From the NCBI GenBank assembly GCA_003485765.1, contig DNHS01000057.1:1-5289 (forward strand): a stretch of DNA of 5,289 bases. The letters are read 5' to 3'. The DNA is from Candidatus Omnitrophota bacterium. GTDB lineage: Bacteria; Omnitrophota; Gorgyraeia; Gorgyraeales; Gorgyraeaceae. The notes below the pieces were generated by a model. It was given only the letters and a program-made list of their open reading frames with translations. It did not search any database and was not told the DNA's origin. The translations under genes were made by a program, and so were the position numbers. Below, piece by piece: positions 1 through 5,118 of this stretch. The stretch's first letter is position 1, and the number at the start of each line of letters is the position of its first letter.

Positions 1-164
1 TGGAATACAGCATAGCAGAGATAAATTGCTGCAGAGCTGACGTGAGCCTTCATCCAGTCTTAAGCGACGCGACTTCTATAGATTTTCATCTCATAAAGCA
101 GTTTGTAAAAATAGGAGAAGAAGAAACCCAGAGGCAGATTGAGAAAATAAAAGCGCTGGTTTAA
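1..164 (+). CDS. Patatin-like phospholipase family protein, C-terminal end (partial)
   Basis: This is the 3' end of a gene that begins before the window. Codons start at base 3 and run for 53 residues to a TAA at 162-164. The visible part contains no catalytic residue: the Ser of GxSxG and the Asp of DGG would lie upstream. The call rests on the tail pattern of the bacterial patatin/RssA/NTE family, in which 'ADV.l.P.l' is followed by a short acidic/aromatic stretch, then a helix with 'I..GEEe' and a final 'I..I+.L'. Here these are ADVSLHPVL, IDFHLIKQFVKIGEEE and IEKIKALV. Family members are predicted serine acyl hydrolases acting on lipids near the membrane. The gene is 24 bases from the sensor kinase that follows, with no terminator between, so cotranscription is likely. 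Confidence is moderate because only the non-catalytic tail is visible. Confidence 0.6.
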   Translation, partial: EYSIAEINCCRADVSLHPVLSDATSIDFHLIKQFVKIGEEETQRQIEKIKALV

Positions 165-188
165 TAAAGCATTGATTCAGAGGCGGCT

Positions 189-1343
189 ATGCATCTGGAA
201 AAACAGGGTATTAAAGTATTGATAGTAGATTTTAATCGAGCCAATATATCAAAAATAAATGACGCGCTTACCAGCATACCAGACATCTCTTATGATATAT
301 CCTGGCTCCAGAGGGAAGAAAATGTTCTTAAAAAGGTAGAAGAAGAAAAGTTCGACATTATTCTTCTTTCGTATGATATCTCTGGCTTGAACGGCCTTGA
401 AATCCTTAGTGATTTGCAATATAAAGAATTATCAGGGCCAATCATCATGATGGCAGATGCTGAGGATAAGGAATTTGCGCCTCAGGCAATGCGAGAAGGC
501 GCGTATGATTATGTAACAAGAGAGAAAGGTTTTGAAAAGGGCCTTCCCGTCATTATGCATAATGCCCTGGCTGCATTTCATACTGCAAAGGAAAGAGAGC
601 GGCTGCAAAAAGAAATAGCTGCCAAGAAAATAGAACTTGAAGCGGCAAATAGAAAATTGCAGCAGCTGGATAAGATAAAGTCAGACTTTGTGGCAAACGT
701 GGCGCATGAATTTAGGACCCCGCTTATGATCATAAAAGGCAATGTAGACCTTGTCAATAAAGGCGGGCTTGGAAGCGTTGCGCCTGCTCAAAAAGAGATG
801 CTAGACGGAGCTATAAGCATAGTTAACAGGCTTTCAAGGCTTGTAAACGATCTCTTGGATATATCAAAGATAGAATCTGGGAAAATGGAATTAAAAAAAG
901 AATCTGTTCAAATGAATAATATAATAGAAGAAAATTTAGCGATTTTTGATAAGATAATAAAAGATAAAAAACAAAGTCTAGAGAAAGATCTTGCCATGGA
1001 TTTGTCAAAGATTAGCGCTGACAAGGATAAAGCTACTCAGATATTTATAAATCTTCTGAGCAATGCGATAAAATACACGCCTGAGGCAGGAACAATTGCA
1101 ATAAAGACCGTTAATCTGGAAAAAGAAATAATGGTAGAGATTTCTGATACAGGCGAGGGAGTGGCGCCTGATAGCCTTGATAAAATATTTGATAAGTTCA
1201 CACGCGTTACTGCTGAAAAAAAAGAAGGGACTGGATTGGGGCTTCCTATAGCAAAAGATATAGTGAGTTTACATAACGGCAGGATATGGGTAAAAAGTGA
1301 ATTAGGAAAAGGGAGCCATTTTTATTTTACGCTCCCGAAATAA
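189..1343 (+). CDS. Soluble sensor histidine kinase with degenerate N-terminal receiver domain
   Basis: The protein has 384 residues and no membrane segment, so it should be cytosolic. Residues about 8-128 fold as a CheY-like receiver (VLIVD at 10-14, FDIILL at 55-60, G66/G69, then GAYDYV at 104-109). A charged, coiled-coil-like linker spans about 131-165. The HisKA domain follows, with the H-box NVAHEFRTP and phosphoacceptor His173. The HATPase_c domain has its N-box around NLLSNAIKY (Asn292), G1 box DTGEG (320-324), F box KIFDKF (332-337) and G2 box GTGLGL (347-352). The kinase core is therefore complete. The receiver is not: by alignment with CheY, the second acidic residue is Phe15, the phosphoacceptor Asp is Ser61 (codon TCG at 369-371), the Thr is Ala89 and the Lys is Arg111. 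The receiver probably acts as a non-phosphorylated sensing or docking domain (inference). The ATG at 189 follows a weak AGAGG (179-183). The partner regulator is unknown. Confidence 0.92.
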   Translation: MHLEKQGIKVLIVDFNRANISKINDALTSIPDISYDISWLQREENVLKKVEEEKFDIILLSYDISGLNGLEILSDLQYKELSGPIIMMADAEDKEFAPQAMREGAYDYVTREKGFEKGLPVIMHNALAAFHTAKERERLQKEIAAKKIELEAANRKLQQLDKIKSDFVANVAHEFRTPLMIIKGNVDLVNKGGLGSVAPAQKEMLDGAISIVNRLSRLVNDLLDISKIESGKMELKKESVQMNNIIEENLAIFDKIIKDKKQSLEKDLAMDLSKISADKDKATQIFINLLSNAIKYTPEAGTIAIKTVNLEKEIMVEISDTGEGVAPDSLDKIFDKFTRVTAEKKEGTGLGLPIAKDIVSLHNGRIWVKSELGKGSHFYFTLPK

Positions 1344-1371
1344 TTATTATAATAAAGTTGAAGAGGTCAAA

Positions 1372-2088
1372 ATGTTTTTAGACAGAATGGCGGAAGATAT
1401 AAAATCTGCAATGAAGAAAGATCCTGCGGCAAAAAGTATATTGGAAGTCGTGCTTTGCTATCCAGGCATTCACGCGCTGTGGTTTCATAGAATTGCGCAT
1501 TTTTTCTACAATAGAAAAGTGCATATAATTGCAAGGCTTGTTTCTCATTTTGCAAGATTTATCACAGGGGTAGAGATTCATCCTGGCGCGAATATAGGCA
1601 GGCGTGTATTTATAGATCACGGTATGGGCGTTGTTATAGGAGAGACTTCGGAAATAGGAGACGGCAGCCTTATTTATAAAGGCGTTGTGCTTGGCGGCAC
1701 AAACCTTGAAAAAGGCAAGCGCCACCCTACTCTTGGAAAGAATGTTGTAGTGGGGTCTAATGCCTGCATACTCGGGCCTATTAAAATAGGCGATGGCGCG
1801 AGGATAGGTTCTGGCTCTGTTGTTGTAAAAGATGTCCCTATAGGCGCTACTGTGGTTGGCGTGCCTGGAAAGATAGTTGAAAAGAAAACAGCTGAAAAAT
1901 TAGAATTGGATTTTGAACATGGAAATCTGCCTGATCCTGTAGCAGATGTGGTGAAGATTATGCTCAAGATGCAGCATGAGTTAGAGCAAAGGCTGGGGGC
2001 CATCGAAAAGGAGCATAACATAAAGGCCAGGAACATTTTTCATGATTATGAAGAAAAGGCTGCGGAAGAGCTCCCTGACGACAAATAA
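1372..2088 (+). CDS. cysE: Serine O-acetyltransferase
   Basis: The enzyme acetylates L-serine with acetyl-CoA to give O-acetylserine, the first step of cysteine synthesis, in the cytosol. At 238 residues it is of the short CysE type found in Bacillus and clostridia rather than the longer E. coli form. An N-terminal helical region (about 1-66, with LCYPGIHALWFHRIAH at 28-43) precedes a left-handed beta-helix of hexapeptide repeats (about 67-170). The catalytic His in the IDHG motif is His83 and the second active-site His in RHP is His118; Glu68 occupies the place of the Asp of the E. coli dyad. GVVLGGT (104-110) and the VVGVPGKIV end of the helix (161-169) are typical. The C-terminal tail includes the family's NLPDPVADV pattern. 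The ATG at 1372 has GAGGT at 1363-1367. It lies 28 bases after the kinase gene without a terminator, so it is probably in the same transcript. No cysK is visible nearby. Confidence 0.95.
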   Translation: MFLDRMAEDIKSAMKKDPAAKSILEVVLCYPGIHALWFHRIAHFFYNRKVHIIARLVSHFARFITGVEIHPGANIGRRVFIDHGMGVVIGETSEIGDGSLIYKGVVLGGTNLEKGKRHPTLGKNVVVGSNACILGPIKIGDGARIGSGSVVVKDVPIGATVVGVPGKIVEKKTAEKLELDFEHGNLPDPVADVVKIMLKMQHELEQRLGAIEKEHNIKARNIFHDYEEKAAEELPDDK

Positions 2089-2100
2089 CATCAAGCGGTA

Positions 2101-2129
2101 TTGACAAAAAATGTATCGTGGTGTATAAT
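2101..2129 (+). promoter_or_regulatory. Consensus sigma-70-type promoter for the cold-shock gene
   Basis: A -35 box TTGACA (2101-2106) and a -10 box TATAAT (2124-2129) both match the consensus at 6/6, separated by the optimal 17 bases. Transcription should start near 2136, giving a leader of only about 25 bases before the GTG start. This is one of the strongest promoter matches possible by eye. It separates the cold-shock gene from the cysE operon upstream. Confidence 0.9.
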
Positions 2130-2145
2130 TTAACAAATTTATGGA

Positions 2146-2151
2146 AGGAGG
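2146..2151 (+). promoter_or_regulatory. Strong ribosome binding site deciding the GTG start
   Basis: AGGAGG is a full match to the anti-Shine-Dalgarno core and ends 9 bases before GTG 2161. It fixes the non-ATG start of the cold-shock gene. The ATG at 2141 lies upstream of this site and out of frame, so it is not the start. Confidence 0.88.
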
Positions 2152-2160
2152 GTAGTAAAG

Positions 2161-2364
2161 GTGCAGAAAGGAAAAGTGAAGTGGTTCAGCAATCAAAAGG
2201 GCTATGGCTTTATTACTCCTGAAAATGGCAAAGATGTATTCGTGCATCACACAGCTATACAGGGGGAAGGTTATAAGACTCTGCAGGAAGGCCAGGAAGT
2301 AGAGTTTGAGATTGTCCAGGGACCAAAAGGAGAACAGGCAGCTAACGTAACTAAGTTATCATAA
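2161..2364 (+). CDS. Cold-shock domain protein (CspA family)
   Basis: This 67-residue protein is a single cold-shock domain, a five-stranded OB fold that binds single-stranded RNA and DNA and acts as an RNA chaperone in the cytosol. It opens with the typical GKVKWFS (4-10). RNP1 is KGYGFI (13-18) and RNP2 is VFVHH (26-30), and the protein ends with the usual QAANVTKL. Length is standard for the family. The start is GTG, chosen because AGGAGG lies 9 bases upstream and the first residues match the family start. The gene is monocistronic in design, with its own full-consensus promoter and its own intrinsic terminator. The predicted leader is about 25 bases, so it lacks room for the long temperature-sensing 5' UTR of E. 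coli cspA; expression may be constitutive and high. Several CspA paralogues are common per genome, so I give no specific gene letter. Confidence 0.96.
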   Translation: MQKGKVKWFSNQKGYGFITPENGKDVFVHHTAIQGEGYKTLQEGQEVEFEIVQGPKGEQAANVTKLS

Positions 2365-2386
2365 GCTGGAGTAAGTAGCTATCTCT

Positions 2387-2420
2387 GCCCCCTCACCATA
2401 AAATGGCGAGGGGGCTTTTT
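2387..2420 (+). terminator. Intrinsic terminator of the cold-shock gene
   Basis: A 13-base stem (2387-2399 with 2403-2415) has one A-C mismatch and a 3-base AAA loop. The base of the stem is eight consecutive pairs, GCCCCCTC with GAGGGGGC, followed directly by five T (2416-2420). It starts 22 bases after the cold-shock stop codon. There is no matching T tract for the opposite strand, so it works only rightward. Its right arm contains the ATG at 2403, which argues against that codon being the start of the next gene. Confidence 0.92.
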
Positions 2421-2426
2421 AATTAT

Positions 2427-4043
2427 ATGAAACGTTTATTGATTCCTTTTGCAATTTTAATTATCATAGCAACCTTAGCAATTATTTACCTGCCCGGCAT
2501 TAATACCCCGTTTCAATTCGATGATGTAAAACGAATAGCAGGTCAGAAGGTAATAGAAAATCTGGATATCGGAAATATATTCCAGTATTCAAAAAGCAGA
2601 TTCTTTCTTTATTTTACCCTTGCGGTTAATTATTATTTTTGCAAATATAATGTATTTGGCTATCATCTTGTTAATTTAATCATCCATGCTATAGCTTCTT
2701 TGCTGGTTTTCGTTTTAAGCTTTATTATTTTCAATTCCCCCAGGCTAAAAAAACAGAATCTTGCGCAGCATAGCCTGATGCTTGCATTTTTTTCATCAAT
2801 GATTTTTGCTTTTCACCCTATCCAGACAGGAGCGGTTACGTATATCTGGCAAAGGGGCGAATCCATGGCAGGCATGCTATATCTATTGGCAATATTTTTG
2901 TATGCAAAATTCAGGCTGAGCCAGGCTAATGGACATAGAAGAAAAATTAAGGCTTTATTTTACATAGCCTGCATTATAGCAATAACGCTATGCTCGTGCA
3001 CAAAACCTAATTCTGTAACACTGCCGATAGCTATATTAATTTTTGAGATATGTTTTTTAAGTAGAAACATAAAAGAATTCAGAGGCTCTTTAAAATATTT
3101 AATCCCAATCCTATTTTTTATTTTATTGCCAATGGCGCTTGCTAAATTTGATGTTGGAGAGAATAAGGGCGTAGCTATAAGATTTACAAATTATTACATG
3201 CCTTATTATTATACTAAAATCAGGGTTCTTGCTAATGCGTTATGGTTAATGCTGTTTCCGGTTAACCAGAGCATTGAATATAATTTTACGTTGAGCGCTT
3301 CTTTAATAAATCCAATTTCAACATTGTTAAGTTTAATTATTTTATTTTCTTTGATTGGGGTGTGTATCTTTAATTTTAGGCGTAACCCCTTAGTATTTTT
3401 TGTTATTATTTGGTTTTATCTCGTTTTTTCAGTTACAACCATTTTATACTTAGAAGATTTTTTCTTTGAACACTACTTATATCTGCCTTTGTTTGGATAT
3501 AGCCTTATTTTGCCGGCATTAAGCCTTAACATTGCAAATAATCTGAAGATTAACAAGAAATGGTGGATAGGGTTTCTCATTATTTTGATCGCGGCCTATT
3601 CTATTGCTGCATATTCCAGGAATCTGGTATGGAAGACAGAAATTTCTTTATGGGAGGATGCGGTTAAAAAGAGCCCTTCCAGGGCAAGGGCTCATTATAC
3701 GCTAGGTGTATATTATTTCAGGGCGCAAAGATATGAAGAATCATTAAGGGAGTACAACATTGCATTAAAACTCAAACCCGAATATCCAGAGGCTTATTAT
3801 AGGCTTGGAGAATATCACCTTAACTTTAGAGACACAGAAAGATCCATAGTTTATTATAAAAAAGCTATAGAGATGAATCCAGAGTTTTTTGAGGCTTATG
3901 TAAATCTGAGCAATATTTATCTTGCTAACAGGCAATATAAAGACGCAAAAGAGTGTTTGAATAATGCCTTGAGACTGACAAACGATCAGGGTATTATAAA
4001 AAGTATAAATAAAATTTTAAAGGAGACAGAGCGTTATGAATGA
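2427..4043 (+). CDS. Multi-pass membrane protein, GT-C-like glycosyltransferase with C-terminal TPRs (TMTC-like)
   Basis: With the start at 2427 the protein has 538 residues. An N-terminal membrane segment (about 3-23, after Lys2 Arg3) leads into a loop with NTPFQFDD (Asp32 Asp33), the place where GT-C enzymes carry their catalytic acidic motif. About ten further hydrophobic segments follow, at roughly 78-102, 117-132, 147-162, 177-191, 195-211, 222-239, 265-279, 296-316, 321-342, 350-368 and 380-396. FEHYLYLPLFGY (347-358) and RNLVWKTEISLW (398-409) are typical of bacterial TPR membrane proteins related to eukaryotic TMTC mannosyltransferases. Three TPRs occupy about 418-451, 452-485 and 486-519. 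The family is expected to move a sugar from a polyprenyl-phosphate donor to a target outside the membrane; substrate and product here are unknown. An in-frame ATG at 2403 lies inside the terminator stem and lacks a ribosome site, so 2427 is preferred, although no clear Shine-Dalgarno precedes it either. The gene overlaps the next by 8 bases. Confidence 0.78.
   Translation: MKRLLIPFAILIIIATLAIIYLPGINTPFQFDDVKRIAGQKVIENLDIGNIFQYSKSRFFLYFTLAVNYYFCKYNVFGYHLVNLIIHAIASLLVFVLSFIIFNSPRLKKQNLAQHSLMLAFFSSMIFAFHPIQTGAVTYIWQRGESMAGMLYLLAIFLYAKFRLSQANGHRRKIKALFYIACIIAITLCSCTKPNSVTLPIAILIFEICFLSRNIKEFRGSLKYLIPILFFILLPMALAKFDVGENKGVAIRFTNYYMPYYYTKIRVLANALWLMLFPVNQSIEYNFTLSASLINPISTLLSLIILFSLIGVCIFNFRRNPLVFFVIIWFYLVFSVTTILYLEDFFFEHYLYLPLFGYSLILPALSLNIANNLKINKKWWIGFLIILIAAYSIAAYSRNLVWKTEISLWEDAVKKSPSRARAHYTLGVYYFRAQRYEESLREYNIALKLKPEYPEAYYRLGEYHLNFRDTERSIVYYKKAIEMNPEFFEAYVNLSNIYLANRQYKDAKECLNNALRLTNDQGIIKSINKILKETERYE
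4021..4025 (+). promoter_or_regulatory. Ribosome binding site for the zinc-ribbon gene, inside the upstream coding region
   Basis: AGGAG ends 10 bases before ATG 4036 and lies within the last codons of the membrane protein gene. It supports the 4036 start and points to translational coupling of the two genes. Confidence 0.7.
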
Positions 4044-4335
4044 ATTGATAAGGGTGTGGAAAGAAGTTGATATAAAAGATATTGAGAGCCATCTTTTGAT
4101 AGTAGGCCTGACAAACGCTGACTGCTCTAATTGCAGAGAGCTTGGAATAAACTATTCTACTGCCACTTCTTGCCAAAAATGCGGGACTGATTTTAAATAT
4201 ATTGCTTCGCGGGGCAAGGAAATAAGAAAAATAAAAGAAAAAAGGCCGGATTTGATATTTATAGATCTAGAGGATTACAAAAAGGTAACAGGGATTATTA
4301 AAGCAAAAGGGTTTTTTAATTCAAGCGGTAAGTGA
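4036..4335 (+). CDS. Small zinc-ribbon protein of unknown function
   Basis: I do not recognise this 99-residue protein. It has four cysteines in two CxxC knuckles, Cys30-x2-Cys33 and Cys46-x2-Cys49 (CSNC and CQKCGTDF), a rubredoxin- or zinc-ribbon-like metal site. Before it is a short segment with SHLLIVGLTNAD (18-29), and after it a basic helix (59-70, RGKEIRKIKEKR). A hydrophobic strand DLIFID (72-77) follows, then another helix, ending in KAKGFF. There is no membrane segment or signal peptide, so it should be cytosolic. The start at 4036 has AGGAG 10 bases upstream. It overlaps the end of the membrane protein gene by 8 bases, so the pair is almost certainly cotranscribed and probably translationally coupled. 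Its stop end overlaps the convergent glycosyltransferase gene by 15 bases. The coupled arrangement and intact CxxC pairs make it a real gene. A role as an accessory to the membrane protein is only inference. Confidence 0.75.
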   Translation: MNELIRVWKEVDIKDIESHLLIVGLTNADCSNCRELGINYSTATSCQKCGTDFKYIASRGKEIRKIKEKRPDLIFIDLEDYKKVTGIIKAKGFFNSSGK

Positions 4336-5019
4336 ATATTTGATTATAGCCCACAGTACTCCGAGAGAATAAATCCTTTTGCATTTTTTCCCTTCTTTAA
4401 ATGTCCTTGCTTTATAGGGGATAGCCACTTCTTTTATTTTAAAGCCAGCTTTGCTTATCTTTGCCGTAAGTTCAGGCTCTATGCCAAAACCTCTGGATTC
4501 TAGTTTAATGCATTGGAGGGAGTGTTTTCTAAAGACTTTGAAACATGTCATGCAATCCGTAAGAGATGTTTTGCATAACATATTTGTAAGAAAATTTCCG
4601 AAACGATTTGCCAGAAAATAAGACATTGTCATTTTTGCAGGATGAATCTGGGCCAGAAACCTGGAACCGTATACAACGTCTATATTTTCTTCTATGATAG
4701 GTTTCAAAAGGATAGGGTATAAAGAAGGGCTGTATTCCAGATCAGCGTCTTGGATTATTATTATATCTCCTGTTGCATGAGCGATTCCTGATATGAGCGC
4801 AGAGCCTTTGCCCTGGTTTTTCACATGCCTGATTACTCTTGTGGGAGAAATTACAGATGTGGCTTTTTCTACTGTCTTATCAGTTGAGCCATCGTCAATA
4901 AGTATTATCTCTTTTTCAGACACGCCGCATGAAGACAAATTCAATGACTTTATTTCCTGCATCACCTGAGCAATTGAGCCCTCTTCGTTATATGCTGGAA
5001 TCAAAATAGAAAGTTTCAT
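4321..5019 (-). CDS. Family 2 glycosyltransferase, polyprenyl/dolichyl-phosphate mannose synthase-like
   Basis: This 232-residue GT-A fold enzyme carries the family pattern: LSILIPAYNEE (3-13), LIDDGSTDKT (40-49), NQGKGSAL (68-75), the DxD metal site as QDADLEY (Asp91, Asp93) and YGSRF (117-121). The acceptor part follows, with DCMTCFKVFR (155-164), GFGIEPELTAKI (177-188) and EVAIPYKAR...EGKK (197-212). This layout is that of DPM1-type enzymes that transfer a sugar from a nucleotide donor to a polyprenyl phosphate on the cytosolic face of the membrane. There is no C-terminal pair of membrane helices such as GtrB/DpmA-type fusions have, only a mildly hydrophobic end. The sugar cannot be told from sequence. 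The ATG at 5019 begins at the expected N-terminus of the family and has no Shine-Dalgarno; a promoter lies immediately upstream, implying a leaderless mRNA. The gene converges on the zinc-ribbon gene with a 15-base overlap. Confidence 0.9.
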   Translation of the reverse strand: MKLSILIPAYNEEGSIAQVMQEIKSLNLSSCGVSEKEIILIDDGSTDKTVEKATSVISPTRVIRHVKNQGKGSALISGIAHATGDIIIIQDADLEYSPSLYPILLKPIIEENIDVVYGSRFLAQIHPAKMTMSYFLANRFGNFLTNMLCKTSLTDCMTCFKVFRKHSLQCIKLESRGFGIEPELTAKISKAGFKIKEVAIPYKARTFKEGKKCKRIYSLGVLWAIIKYSLTA

Positions 5020-5026
5020 AAAGTGC

Positions 5027-5055
5027 AGTATATCCGAAAACGCTCATCTTTGCAA
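5027..5055 (-). promoter_or_regulatory. Probable promoter of the glycosyltransferase gene (leaderless)
   Basis: Read on the - strand, TTGCAA (5055-5050, 4/6 to TTGACA) is followed after 17 bases by TATACT (5032-5027, 5/6 to TATAAT). Transcription is expected about 7 bases after the -10 box, at 5020 or 5019, that is at the A of the start codon. No Shine-Dalgarno exists between this -10 and the ATG, which fits a leaderless message. Confidence 0.6.
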
Positions 5056-5081
5056 TCCTATTTTGGCCGTCATCTATTTGA

Positions 5082-5110
5082 TTGACCGGGACATTGTTCT
5101 GAGATATAAT
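5082..5110 (+). promoter_or_regulatory. Strong promoter of the receiver-domain gene (nearly leaderless)
   Basis: A -35 box TTGACC (5082-5087, 5/6) and a -10 box TATAAT (5105-5110, 6/6) are separated by exactly 17 bases. The expected transcription start near 5117 leaves about 2 bases before the ATG at 5119. The bases between the -10 box and the ATG hold no Shine-Dalgarno. The promoter diverges from that of the glycosyltransferase gene; the two -35 boxes are 26 bases apart. Confidence 0.8.
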
Positions 5111-5118
5111 TAACAGCA

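Noticed and set aside
139..167. TTGAGA (139-144) with a downstream TAATAA as a promoter for the sensor kinase.
   Set aside because: The -10 candidate matches only 3/6 and the pair lies within the end of the upstream gene; cotranscription explains the gene better.
1311..1336. Inverted repeat GGGAGC / GCTCCC with a 14-base AT-rich loop at the 3' end of the kinase gene, as a possible terminator.
   Set aside because: It lies inside coding sequence, the stem is only 6 bases with a long loop, and no T tract follows.
1348..1353. TATAAT just upstream of cysE as a possible internal promoter.
   Set aside because: The bases 17-18 upstream do not resemble a -35 box, and the stretch is simply AT-rich intergenic sequence.
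1674..2036. Open frame of 120 codons on the - strand opposite cysE.
   Set aside because: It is the antisense shadow of a clear serine acetyltransferase, with low-complexity Ser/Thr/Pro composition and no recognisable domain.
2091..2100. The 10-mer TCAAGCGGTA occurs here and again at 4321-4330, near gene ends in both cases.
   Set aside because: Two short copies with no flanking similarity are expected by chance; the second is also coding on both strands.
2399..2404. TAAAAT as a -10 box for the membrane protein gene.
   Set aside because: It lies in the loop and top of the terminator stem, and the upstream TAGCTA at the right distance is a poor -35 box.
5067..5089. Imperfect inverted repeat (CCGTCA ... 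TGACCGG) over the -35 box of the receiver gene as an operator.
   Set aside because: Only four bases pair without a bulge, and the right half is mostly the -35 box itself; not enough to call a regulator site.
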